Shown here piece by piece: positions 16,486-25,152 of a stretch of 64,000 bases of DNA. The stretch covers positions 2,542,001 to 2,606,000 of the forward strand of contig NC_014145.1 in the NCBI RefSeq assembly GCF_000253115.1. Reading direction: 5' to 3'. Origin of the DNA: Thiomonas arsenitoxydans (lineage in GTDB: Bacteria > Pseudomonadota > Gammaproteobacteria > Burkholderiales > Burkholderiaceae_C). A program made the position numbers and the translations under genes. A model generated the notes under the pieces. That model saw nothing but the letters and a program-made list of their open reading frames with translations, had not been told where the DNA came from and did not search any database. Numbering within the stretch: position 1 is the stretch's first letter; each line of letters starts with the position of its first letter.

Positions 16486-18918
16486 GTGGAACCTCACTTT
16501 GTTGGGCGTGCACGGATGATGCGGCGGCGCTTCACCCCGGTTCTGCTTTGGCTGGGCGCACTCGTCGCCTGCCTAGCCGTCATCCTGCAAAGCCGCTATA
16601 CCGCCGATATGTCGGCCTTCCTGCCGAGCAAGCCCACAGCCCAGGAGCAGGTGCTGGTCGATCAGTTGCGCGACGGCCTGATCTCTCGCCTCATTCTGGT
16701 GGGAATCGACGGCAGTGACGCGCGCACCCGCGCTGCCTTGTCGCGCGCACTGGCGGCGCGGCTGCGCCAGCAGGCAGCGTTCGTCTCGGTCAACAATGGC
16801 GAACCGGTCGATACGCACGCTGACGAAGCCCTGCTGTTCAAGTACCGATACCTGCTCAGCCCCGCCACCACACCGCAGACCTTTTCAGCCTCCGGCCTTC
16901 GCCAAGCCATTGCGACCAGCATTGACACCCTCGCCTCGCCCCTGGGCGGCAGTCTCAAATCCCTGTTCCCCGCCGACCCCACAGGCGCCTTGCTGCAATT
17001 GCTGGACAACATGGCAGCAGGCGCACAGCCGCACAAGGACGATGGCGTGTGGGCTGCGCCCGACATGCCCCGCGCCTTGCTGCTGGTACAGACGCGCGCT
17101 GCAGGCACGGACACCGATGGCCAGCAGGCCGCCATCGAGGCCGTGCGCGCCGCCTACTCTGCCGCGCAGCAACAGATCGAACAGGAACAAAGCTCGCCAG
17201 CAGCCCGCAGTGCCAGCCTGGTAATCAGCGGCACAGCGGTCTTTGCGGTGCAAGCGCGCGCCACCATCAGGCATGCGGTCGAGCGTGTGTCGCTCATCGG
17301 CGGCGTGCTCATCGTCGGCCTATTGCTGCTGGTCTATCGCTCACTGCCCGTGCTGCTGCTCGGGCTCCTGCCCGTGCTGTCCGGCGTATTGGCCGGCATC
17401 ACCGCCGTCAGTCTGGGATTCGGTGTGGTCCAGGGCATCACCCTCGGGTTTGGCACCACCCTGATCGGCGAAGCGGTGGACTACTCCATTTATTTGTTTG
17501 TCCAGTCCAGGCGCGCCAGGACGCCAGGCACGGCGCCAGACACCGCGCGCAGCGACTGGCTGCACCGCTTCTGGCCCACCATCCGCCTGGGCATGCTGAC
17601 CTCGGTGGTCGGTTTTGCCACCCTGCTGCTCTCGGACTTTCCCGGGCTGGCCCAACTTGGGGCTTACTCCATAGCCGGCCTGGTGGCGGCGGCTCTGGTC
17701 ACGCGCTTCGTGTTGCCACAACTCCTGCCCACCAACTTCGCCGTGCGCGACCTCAGCCGCACCGGGCAGCGCCTCAAGCTATTGGTTGCACGCCTGCGCA
17801 GCTTGCGCTGGCTGGTCGCATTGCTTGCGCTTGGCGCGATCGCCGTGGTGCTGGCCCATCGCCACACCCTCTGGAACACACAACTCTCCGCGCTCAGCCC
17901 CATCACCCCGCAAGCCCTTGCACTGAACTCGCAACTGCGCGAACAACTGGGCGCGCCCGATGCCGTTGATCTGGTGGCCGTTCACGCCCCCAGCCTCGAG
18001 GCCGCACTCGCTGCGGCAGAGCGCATCGCACCCCGGTTGCAAACCCTCCAGCAACAAGGCGTAATTGCCGGTTTTGACAGCCCGGCGCGTTATCTGCCCA
18101 GTCTAGCCACGCAGCGGATCAGGCAGTCCGCCCTGCCTGACGCTGCCGTGCTGCAAGCCCGGCTAGATGCCGCCTTGCACGGCCTACCCGTCAGGCCCGC
18201 AGCATTTGCCCCCTTCCTGCACGATGTCGAGGCGGCGCGCCATCTCCCGCTGCTGACCCGGCCCGACCTGGCGCATACCGCCTTCTCCCTGGCACTCGAT
18301 GGCATGTTGCTGCACCAAGCTACGGGAGGCTGGACCGCCTTGCTGCCCCTGCGAGCGCCCCCTCGCGCCAGCATTGACGACGCCCGCGTGCAGGCCGCTC
18401 TGCACGGCAGCGACGCACTGATCATCAATCTGGGCACCGCAAGTACCGGCTTGTACGACGGCTATCTGCGCACGGCGTCGGAGCTGTCGCTCGCTGGTAT
18501 TGTCGCCATCGCAGTGTTGCTGCTGGTCGTACTGCGCTCGGCAACGCGCACCGTTCGGGTGCTCGCACCGCTCCTGTCCGCCGTGGTCGTGGTCGTGGCC
18601 GGGCTGCTGCTGTCGGGCGTTCAACTCACCCTACTGCATCTGGTGGGCATGATGTTGATCGTCGCCGTGGGCTCGAACTACGCCCTGTTCTTCAACCAGG
18701 GACAGGACGAGGTCGGCGGCATCGAACCGTCCACCCTCGCCTCTTTACTGTTCGCCAATCTCACCACCGTGGCGGGGTTCGGCCCTTTGCTGCTGTCGGG
18801 CGTGCCCGTATTGCAGGCCATGGGAGCGACCGTCGCGCCCGGCGCCCTGCTCGCCCTGCTTTTTTCGGCCATGCTCTCGGCGCCTGACAAGACCACCGAG
18901 ACCTCGCCAGGATCCTGA
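16486..18918 (+). CDS. MMPL/RND-family exporter of the aryl polyene locus
   Basis: An 810-residue inner-membrane transporter with the two-fold RND/MMPL layout. One membrane segment is followed by a large periplasmic loop, then five to six segments (SLIGGVLIVGLLLLVYRSLP, with GEAVDYSIYLF between segments), then the same pattern repeated (LAGIVAIAVLLLVVLRSAT, MLIVAVGSNYALFF). It probably extracts the polyene lipid for transfer to the LolA-like carrier. Start is uncertain: GTG at 16486 keeps the gene close to the previous stop, while ATG codons at 16516 and 16519 are also in frame; none has a strong ribosome site. Confidence 0.9.
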   Translation: MEPHFVGRARMMRRRFTPVLLWLGALVACLAVILQSRYTADMSAFLPSKPTAQEQVLVDQLRDGLISRLILVGIDGSDARTRAALSRALAARLRQQAAFVSVNNGEPVDTHADEALLFKYRYLLSPATTPQTFSASGLRQAIATSIDTLASPLGGSLKSLFPADPTGALLQLLDNMAAGAQPHKDDGVWAAPDMPRALLLVQTRAAGTDTDGQQAAIEAVRAAYSAAQQQIEQEQSSPAARSASLVISGTAVFAVQARATIRHAVERVSLIGGVLIVGLLLLVYRSLPVLLLGLLPVLSGVLAGITAVSLGFGVVQGITLGFGTTLIGEAVDYSIYLFVQSRRARTPGTAPDTARSDWLHRFWPTIRLGMLTSVVGFATLLLSDFPGLAQLGAYSIAGLVAAALVTRFVLPQLLPTNFAVRDLSRTGQRLKLLVARLRSLRWLVALLALGAIAVVLAHRHTLWNTQLSALSPITPQALALNSQLREQLGAPDAVDLVAVHAPSLEAALAAAERIAPRLQTLQQQGVIAGFDSPARYLPSLATQRIRQSALPDAAVLQARLDAALHGLPVRPAAFAPFLHDVEAARHLPLLTRPDLAHTAFSLALDGMLLHQATGGWTALLPLRAPPRASIDDARVQAALHGSDALIINLGTASTGLYDGYLRTASELSLAGIVAIAVLLLVVLRSATRTVRVLAPLLSAVVVVVAGLLLSGVQLTLLHLVGMMLIVAVGSNYALFFNQGQDEVGGIEPSTLASLLFANLTTVAGFGPLLLSGVPVLQAMGATVAPGALLALLFSAMLSAPDKTTETSPGS

Positions 18919-18921
18919 ACC

Positions 18922-19788
18922 ATGCCTGACGACTGCGCCACCGTCCTGCCACCCGTTCCGGCTTGGCAGCCCACGCCCCTGATCCTGGCATCCATCGCCC
19001 TGCATGCCCTGGCGCTGGGCGCTGTGCTGTGGCAGTTTGACCTCTGGCCCTGGGCGCTGACGGCGCTGGTGCTCAACCACTCCGTGCTCACCGCGACCGG
19101 CCTGTGGCCGCGCAGCCAGGCGCTGGGCCCCAACCTCACGCGCTTGCCCGAAGCCGCCGCACGACGCGGCGAAGTGGCGCTCACCATCGACGATGGTCCC
19201 GATCCCTTGATCACCCCCGCCGTGCTCGATCTGCTCGACGCCCACGGCGCGCGCGCCACGTTCTTCTGCATCGCCGAGCGCGCCCGATCCCACCCCGAGC
19301 TGTGCCGCGCCATCGTGCTGCGCGGCCATGCGGTCGAGAATCACAGCGATCGCCATCGCCACAGTTTTTCGCTGCTGGGACCGCGTGGCTACGCCCGCGA
19401 ATTGCAAGCCGCACAAGTCGACCTGCGTCACATCACCGGCGTCACGCCGCGCTTTTTCCGCGCCCCCGCCGGACTGCGCAATCCTTTCCTCGGGCCGATC
19501 CTGGCGCGACATCAACTCCTGCTTGCCAGTTGGACCCGCCGAGGCTTCGATACCCGCGAATCTCGCCCTGCCGTGGTGCTGCATCGTCTGGTGCACAAGC
19601 TGGGCCCGGGCGACATCCTGCTCCTGCATGACGGCCACGCCGCGCGAACCGCGCAGGGCCGGCCGGTCATCCTCGAGGTGCTGCCCGCCTTGCTCCACGC
19701 CATCCGCACCGCCGGCCTGACGACAGTCACCCTGCGCGTTGCCTGCGCCACCCCCGACACCCCTGCGGCTCCAGCCCGGCCTCAATGA
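18922..19788 (+). CDS. NodB-like polysaccharide deacetylase, membrane-anchored
   Basis: A 288-residue protein. Two hydrophobic N-terminal segments (about 15-60) are followed by a NodB homology domain: TIDDGPDPLITPAV (catalytic and metal Asp), the HSxxH metal motif in NHSDRHRHS, RAPAGLRNP, and LLLHDGH near the end. Such enzymes remove N-acetyl groups from amino sugars or similar substrates. Lying inside the polyene operon, between the exporter and a methyltransferase, it may act on a sugar headgroup to which the polyene is attached; that is inference. The 3' end overlaps the next gene (ATGA). Confidence 0.88.
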   Translation: MPDDCATVLPPVPAWQPTPLILASIALHALALGAVLWQFDLWPWALTALVLNHSVLTATGLWPRSQALGPNLTRLPEAAARRGEVALTIDDGPDPLITPAVLDLLDAHGARATFFCIAERARSHPELCRAIVLRGHAVENHSDRHRHSFSLLGPRGYARELQAAQVDLRHITGVTPRFFRAPAGLRNPFLGPILARHQLLLASWTRRGFDTRESRPAVVLHRLVHKLGPGDILLLHDGHAARTAQGRPVILEVLPALLHAIRTAGLTTVTLRVACATPDTPAAPARPQ

Positions 19789-20534
19789 ACGCAAACGCCC
19801 CCCCTTCCTCCTCACACGCCACCGCAGCGTGGCTCGCCGACCTGATCGATGCCGCCGCCGCGCCTTACCGGCCAGCCGGGCGCTTCGCCTGGCATTTTGC
19901 ACGCGGCAAACTGGCGGGCGATCCGGCATTCGCCGGGCTGCTGCAATTCGGCCTCATTCCTGCAAGGGCCCGCGTGCTCGACCTCGGATGCGGCCAGGGG
20001 CTGCTGGCGTCGTGGCTGCTTGCGGCGCAGCGCTCCCATGCGGCGGGCAACTGGCCGCAAGCCTGGCCCGCACCGCCCCAAACCACCGCACTGCGCGGCG
20101 TTGAATTGATGGCCAGCGATGTCTCGCGCGCCAACGCCGCCCTTGGCGATGCCGCCCGTTTCGAGCAGGGAGACATCCGCAGCGCACCCTTCGGCAACGC
20201 CGACGCCGTGGTCATTCTCGACGTGCTGCACTACATCGACAGGCCCGCGCAGGACGTGGTGTTGCGCCGCGTGCGCGACGCCTTGACTCCCGGTGGCGTG
20301 CTGCTGCTACGGGTGGGCGACGCCGCAGCCGGACTGCCCTTTCGCATCAGCAACTGGGTGGACTTCATCGTGACCCGCGCTCGCGGCCACCGCACGGCAC
20401 ATCTGTATTGCCGCAACCTGGAAGAATGGATGCAAGCCCTGCAGGCATTGGGCTTCACGGTCAAGCCCATGCCCATGAGTCAGGGCACGCCATTTGCTAA
20501 TGTGTTACTCGTGGCGACCGTCGACGCGCCCTGA
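19785..20534 (+). CDS. Class I SAM-dependent methyltransferase
   Basis: A 249-residue Rossmann methyltransferase. Motif I is RVLDLGCGQGLLASWLL (about 64-80), followed by a separate acidic motif and VVILDVLHYIDRP. An O-methyltransferase for the aryl head group is common in aryl polyene loci, and this is the only candidate here. The family also includes C- and N-methyltransferases, so the target atom cannot be assigned. It starts on the previous stop; 26 bp separate it from the ketosynthase. Confidence 0.85.
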   Translation: MNANAPPSSSHATAAWLADLIDAAAAPYRPAGRFAWHFARGKLAGDPAFAGLLQFGLIPARARVLDLGCGQGLLASWLLAAQRSHAAGNWPQAWPAPPQTTALRGVELMASDVSRANAALGDAARFEQGDIRSAPFGNADAVVILDVLHYIDRPAQDVVLRRVRDALTPGGVLLLRVGDAAAGLPFRISNWVDFIVTRARGHRTAHLYCRNLEEWMQALQALGFTVKPMPMSQGTPFANVLLVATVDAP

Positions 20535-20560
20535 ACCACTTCTTGTCCTCTCCTCAGCAC

Positions 20561-21790
20561 ATGCCTCTTTCTCCCCTCACGTTGCCGCACCTGCAACTCG
20601 GCGCAGCCACCGCCACCAGTTGCCTGGGCGCCGGGCTGGACGCGCAACTCCAGGCCCTGCGCAACGGCCGCAGCGGCCTCTCGCCCTGTAGTTTCGACAC
20701 CGTGGATCTGCCCACCTGGGTCGGCGAGATCGCCGGTGTGGACGACGTGCGCCTGCCGCCAGAACTGGCTGCATTTGACTGCCGCAACAACCGTCTCGCT
20801 GAACTCGCCTTGCAGCAGGACGACTTCATTCAGGCGGTGCAAGCCGCCATTTCCCGCCACGGTGCGCAGCGTGTGGGGGTCGTGCTCGGCACCAGCACCT
20901 CGGGCATTCTGCAGACGGAACTGGCCTATCGCGAGCGCGATGCCAGCGGCGCCCTGCCCGTCAGTTATCACTACGCCCAGACGCACAACACCTTCTCACT
21001 CGCGGCCTATGTGCGCGCCCGCTTCGGCCTGCTCGGCCCGGCCATGGTGGTGTCGTCCGCGTGCTCCAGCAGCGCCAAGGTCTTCGGCAACGCGCAGCGC
21101 ATGATCGCCGCCGGACTGATCGACTGCGCCCTGGTGGGTGGCGTCGACAGCCTGTGCCTGACCACGCTGTACGGTTTCAACTCGCTGGAACTGCTCTCCA
21201 CCCAACCCTGCCGCCCGTTTGACGCACAGCGTCACGGCCTGTCCATCGGAGAGGCCGCCGCCTTCGTGCTGCTTGAAGCCGCCCCTGCACGTCCGGCGGA
21301 CGACGCCGTGCTGCTGCTGGGCGTCGGAGAGTCGAGTGACGCGTATCACATGTCATCGCCACACCCGGACGGCCTGGGCGCACGCAGCGCCATGCAGGCG
21401 GCGCTGGCGCAAGCCGGTCTGCAGGCTGACGAGATCGACTACATCAATCTGCACGGCACCGCCACGCCCAGCAACGACAACGCAGAAGGCCGCGCAGTGG
21501 GCGCGCTGTTCGGCCCCACAACGCCCTGCAGTTCGACCAAGGGCGCCACCGGCCATACGCTGGGCGCCGCTGGCGGTTTGGAAGCCGTGTTCTCCCTGCT
21601 CGCGCTGCGCCACGGCGTGCTGCCCGGCGGCGTGGGCGCCACTGCGCTCGACCCGGCCATCGCCAGCGTCGCGCCGCTGAACTACCTGCTGGAAGCACGC
21701 CCTTCTGCGCCACGCCGGGTGCTGAGCAATTCCTTCGGGTTCGGCGGCACCAATTGCAGCCTGGTGCTGGCACGAGGAGATGCCCAATGA
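20561..21790 (+). CDS. Beta-ketoacyl-ACP synthase (ApeO type)
   Basis: A 409-residue FabF-like ketosynthase with the full catalytic triad: Cys168 in VVSSACSSSAKV, His298 in INLHGTATPSND, and His332 in GATGHTLGAAGG. It should condense malonyl-ACP with the aryl or polyene chain as the active half of a KS:CLF pair with the next gene. I use the ATG at 20561; an upstream TTG (20543) is in frame but less likely. The stop overlaps the start of the chain-length factor. Confidence 0.93.
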   Translation: MPLSPLTLPHLQLGAATATSCLGAGLDAQLQALRNGRSGLSPCSFDTVDLPTWVGEIAGVDDVRLPPELAAFDCRNNRLAELALQQDDFIQAVQAAISRHGAQRVGVVLGTSTSGILQTELAYRERDASGALPVSYHYAQTHNTFSLAAYVRARFGLLGPAMVVSSACSSSAKVFGNAQRMIAAGLIDCALVGGVDSLCLTTLYGFNSLELLSTQPCRPFDAQRHGLSIGEAAAFVLLEAAPARPADDAVLLLGVGESSDAYHMSSPHPDGLGARSAMQAALAQAGLQADEIDYINLHGTATPSNDNAEGRAVGALFGPTTPCSSTKGATGHTLGAAGGLEAVFSLLALRHGVLPGGVGATALDPAIASVAPLNYLLEARPSAPRRVLSNSFGFGGTNCSLVLARGDAQ

Positions 21791-22605
21791 GCCCGCCCAA
21801 GCTGCTCAGCGCCTGCGTGGACGGCATCGGCCTGCTCGGCCCCGGCTTGCGCGACTGGCCGCAGGCGCGCGCCGTGTTGACGGACGAAGCGCCCTATGTG
21901 CCGGAACCGACCGTGCTGCCGACGCCGCAAATTCTGCCGCCGGCCGAACGCCGCCGCGCAACCGCCGTCATCAAGCTCACCCTGGCCACGGGACTGGAGG
22001 CCGTGGCGGCAGCCGGAATGCAGGCCGCCGATCTGGCCACCGTGTTTTCTTCCTCCAGTGGCGACGGACGGAACTGCCACGAGATCTGCGACGCCCTCGC
22101 ATCAAGCGACCGGCTGATTTCGCCGACCCGCTTTCACAACTCGGTGCACAACGCAGCCTCAGGCTATTGGGGCATCGCCACCGGGGCCATGGCCCCGTCC
22201 GCAGTGCTGTGTGCGTTCGATGCCAGCTTTGCTGCCGGGCTGCTCGAAGCACTGGTGCAAGTCACGCTTCTGCGCCGGCCCGTGCTGCTGCTGGCCTACG
22301 ACACCTGCTATCCCGAGCCGCTGCACAGCGCCCGCCCCATCCCCGACAGCTTTGGCGTTGCACTGGCCCTCGCGCCAGAGGCGGGGGCGCACACCCTGGC
22401 CCGGCTCAGCCTGGATCCGAATCTGCCCTTCACCCGCACCCCCGCAAACCGGCTGACCGATGCCGGGCTGGAAACCCTGCGTCGCTCCATCCCCGCAGCC
22501 CGCTGCCTACCGTTGCTGCAAGCCCTGTGCAAAAGACAGAGCGACACCGTGGTACTTGAACAGTTTCCTGGTCAACCATTTGAAGTGCACCTCGCTCCAT
22601 GCTGA
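21787..22605 (+). CDS. Beta-ketoacyl synthase chain length factor (ApeC type)
   Basis: A 272-residue shortened ketosynthase-like protein. It resembles the N-terminal ketoacyl-synthase half (VFSSSSGDGRNCHEICDAL, then RFHNSVHNAASGYWGIA). Where a ketosynthase has its active-site Cys it reads CAFDASFAAGLLEAL, and it lacks the two catalytic His. That is the normal state for chain-length factors, which pair with the upstream KS and set polyene length. Start ATG 21787 overlaps the KS stop; the end overlaps the next gene by 7 bp. Confidence 0.88.
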   Translation: MSPPKLLSACVDGIGLLGPGLRDWPQARAVLTDEAPYVPEPTVLPTPQILPPAERRRATAVIKLTLATGLEAVAAAGMQAADLATVFSSSSGDGRNCHEICDALASSDRLISPTRFHNSVHNAASGYWGIATGAMAPSAVLCAFDASFAAGLLEALVQVTLLRRPVLLLAYDTCYPEPLHSARPIPDSFGVALALAPEAGAHTLARLSLDPNLPFTRTPANRLTDAGLETLRRSIPAARCLPLLQALCKRQSDTVVLEQFPGQPFEVHLAPC

Positions 22606-23075
22606 ACCCCGACCAACCTGACGAGAGCGCACGCGATCACGCCTGGATCGCCGCGCACATTCCGCATCAGGGTGCCATGTGTCTGCTCGACCGGGTGCTG
22701 GCGTGGGACGCGCAGCGCATTGTCTGCAGCGCCAGCAGCCACTGCGACGCGAACAACCCCTTGCGTCAGTTCGACCGGCTCGGAGCAGCTTGCGGGATCG
22801 AATACGCCGCTCAGGCCATGGCAGTGCACGGCGCCTTGGCCGCGCCGCTGGAAGCACCGCCGCGACCCGGCATGCTGGTCAGCGTGCGCGCGGTGCAACT
22901 GCTTGCCACCCGCATCGACGACATCGCCGCCGATCTCGCTGTGCATGCCGAGCGCATCAGCGGCGATGCCAGCATGCTGCTCTACCAGTTCAGCGTGCAC
23001 GCTGCAGACCGACTGCTGCTGGAAGGCCGCGCGTCGGTCCTGTTGGGCGACGCCGGAGATCAAACCGATGAATGA
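22599..23075 (+). CDS. Hotdog-fold dehydratase-like protein (ApeP type)
   Basis: A 158-residue hotdog protein: HIPHQGAMCLLDRVLAWD near the N-terminus, then GIEYAAQAMAVHGAL. This matches the ApeP partner family that forms a dehydratase heterocomplex with ApeI-like proteins (here the gene at 14567). Both ends overlap neighbours (7 bp with the CLF, 8 bp with the ketoreductase). Confidence 0.85.
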   Translation: MLNPDQPDESARDHAWIAAHIPHQGAMCLLDRVLAWDAQRIVCSASSHCDANNPLRQFDRLGAACGIEYAAQAMAVHGALAAPLEAPPRPGMLVSVRAVQLLATRIDDIAADLAVHAERISGDASMLLYQFSVHAADRLLLEGRASVLLGDAGDQTDE

Positions 23076-23808
23076 CACCACGCCACAAGCACGACGCGCC
23101 TTGGTCACCGGCGGCAGCGGCGGCATAGGCGCCGCGATCTGCCGTCGCCTAGCCGCTGATGGTTTTGCCGTATTCATCCACGCCAACAGCGGCTTGCTGC
23201 GTGCCCAGTCCTTGGCTGCAGAACTGCGCGGCCAGGGCCACACCGCGCAGGCACTGGCCTTCGACCTGAGCGACCCGGCGGCCACCGCGGCAGCCGCCGA
23301 GGAGCTCCTGGCCGGCGGACCGATCCAGGTGCTGGTCAACAATGCCGGTCTGCATGATGACGCGGTGTTTCCCGGCATGCGTGCCGACCAATGGCAACGG
23401 GTCATCGACGTCAACCTCAACAGCTTTTTCCACCTCACCCGGCCGTTGATGCTGCCCATGATCCGCACCCGTTGGGGGCGTGTCATCAACATCACCTCGG
23501 TAGCCGCCATCACGGGCAACCGTGGCCAGGTGAACTATGCCGCCGCCAAGGGTGCGCTGCACGCCGCCACCAAATCACTGGCGCTGGAAGTGGCCAGCCG
23601 CGGCATCACCGTGAACGCGGTGGCTCCCGGCATCATCGCCACACCGATGAGCGCGGACAACTTCGACGCTGACGCCGTGGCGCGGCTCGTGCCAATGAAG
23701 CGCGCGGGCCAGCCCGAGGAAGTGGCCGATCTCGTCGGTTTCCTTGCGTCCGATCAAGCGGGCTACATCAGCGGCCAGATCATTTCCATCAATGGCGGCA
23801 TGATCTGA
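23068..23808 (+). CDS. 3-oxoacyl-ACP reductase (FabG/ApeQ type)
   Basis: A 246-residue short-chain dehydrogenase. The nucleotide-binding motif is VTGGSGGIG (14-22). It also has NNAG, the catalytic Ser in ITSVAAITGN, the YxxxK of VNYAAAKGAL, and the FabG-like end SGQIISINGGMI. It reduces 3-ketoacyl-ACP before dehydration in polyene extension. It starts 8 bp inside the dehydratase gene and is the last clearly biosynthetic gene of the rightward operon. Confidence 0.93.
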   Translation: MNDTTPQARRALVTGGSGGIGAAICRRLAADGFAVFIHANSGLLRAQSLAAELRGQGHTAQALAFDLSDPAATAAAAEELLAGGPIQVLVNNAGLHDDAVFPGMRADQWQRVIDVNLNSFFHLTRPLMLPMIRTRWGRVINITSVAAITGNRGQVNYAAAKGALHAATKSLALEVASRGITVNAVAPGIIATPMSADNFDADAVARLVPMKRAGQPEEVADLVGFLASDQAGYISGQIISINGGMI

Positions 23809-23841
23809 TCTCGGTCCGCCCTGCCCACCCCGCCATTGCCT

Positions 23842-25152
23842 ATGAGCGTCAACACGCCCCTCTCCGTCCACGCTGCCGAAACCCTGCTGTTCTTCACCCT
23901 GCTGCAGCTCACGGTCATCGTGCTGACCGGACGCTTCGGCGGCGCGCTGGCGCGGCGGCTTGGACAGACGGCTGCAGTCGGCGAGATCGTGATCGGTATT
24001 CTGCTCGGGCCTTCTCTGTTCGGCCTGCTTGCTCCTGATGTGTTCCATGTCGTCTTTCATTCCGCCTCGGGAACGCCGCTGCAAATCCTGTCGCAGATCG
24101 GCCTGATCCTGTTGATGTTCCAGATCGGCCTGGAGTTTGACTTTGCGCACCTCGGCGCGCGCAGCAACCGCCGCGCCGTGCTGTGGATCGGCATCGCCAG
24201 TATGCTGGCGCCCTTCGCACTCGGCCTGGGGTTCGGCGCCTTCAGCGCCGCCACGCTGTCACCGCAGGCTGGAGGCGAGATCAGCGCGCTGTTCATCGCC
24301 ACGTCGTTCTCCATCACTGCCCTGCCCATCCTGGGCCGAATTCTGGTGGACTTCAACCTGCACCGCACCCCGCTGGGAGTCATTGCCATCAGCGCCGCGG
24401 CCTTCAACGACGTGGTCGGCTGGCTGTTGCTGGCCTTGGTCACCACCTTGGCGGTGAGCCATTTCGAGCCGGCCGCCTTCGGACTGAAGGTGCTGTTGGT
24501 GCTCGGCTTTGCACTGCTCTGGCTGTATGTCGCTCGGCCGCTGATGCACCGCGCCATCCGTCACTTTCAGGCGGGTGGCGACGATCTGTCGCCGAATCTG
24601 CTGGGCGTGGTGCTGGCGGCCATATTCATCTCGGCCATGTGCACCTATCAAATCGGTATTTTCGCCATCTTCGGCGGCTTCATGATGGGCGTCATCCTGC
24701 ACGACCAGGTCCGGCTGGTTCAGGCCTGGAAAGCGCAGATCAGTCCCTTCGTCCTCGTGTTTTTCCTGCCGATCTTTTTCACCTATACCGGCCTGCGCAC
24801 CGACATCGGCGGCCTGTCCAGCGCCACCTTGTGGGCCTGGTGCGCGCTGCTCGTCGCCCTGGCGACGCTAGGCAAGTTCGGCGGGGCCTATCTGGCCGCA
24901 CGCTGGTGCGGTATGAGCCGCCCCCAAGCCGGTGTAATGGGCGCCCTGATGAACACCCGTGCGCTGATGGAGCTCATCGTCATCAACGTGGGCTACGACC
25001 TGGGCGCCATCTCGCGCAATGTATTCACCATGCTGGCGCTGATGGCGATTTTCAGCACCGTGATCACCGCGCCGATGCTGCGGCTGTGGCTGCCGCGTCT
25101 CGCGACCACAGAGCCCACCGAGCAAGGCTGCGTCGACTCGGCCAAGGCCTGA
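23842..25152 (+). CDS. Kef-type cation/proton antiporter (CPA2 family)
   Basis: A 436-residue membrane protein with about 12 segments and the Na/H exchanger fold. Features are TAAVGEIVIGILLGPSLFG early, ILLMFQIGLEFDF, the AFNDVVGWLLL region with an ion-site Asp, and MGALMNTRALMELIVINVGY. It has no KTN nucleotide-binding domain, unlike full-length KefB/C. The ATG at 23842 is 33 bp after the ketoreductase. Possible roles are energising export or adjusting periplasmic pH, or it may be unrelated to the pigment. Its stop abuts the stop of the opposing gene. Confidence 0.88.
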   Translation: MSVNTPLSVHAAETLLFFTLLQLTVIVLTGRFGGALARRLGQTAAVGEIVIGILLGPSLFGLLAPDVFHVVFHSASGTPLQILSQIGLILLMFQIGLEFDFAHLGARSNRRAVLWIGIASMLAPFALGLGFGAFSAATLSPQAGGEISALFIATSFSITALPILGRILVDFNLHRTPLGVIAISAAAFNDVVGWLLLALVTTLAVSHFEPAAFGLKVLLVLGFALLWLYVARPLMHRAIRHFQAGGDDLSPNLLGVVLAAIFISAMCTYQIGIFAIFGGFMMGVILHDQVRLVQAWKAQISPFVLVFFLPIFFTYTGLRTDIGGLSSATLWAWCALLVALATLGKFGGAYLAARWCGMSRPQAGVMGALMNTRALMELIVINVGYDLGAISRNVFTMLALMAIFSTVITAPMLRLWLPRLATTEPTEQGCVDSAKA

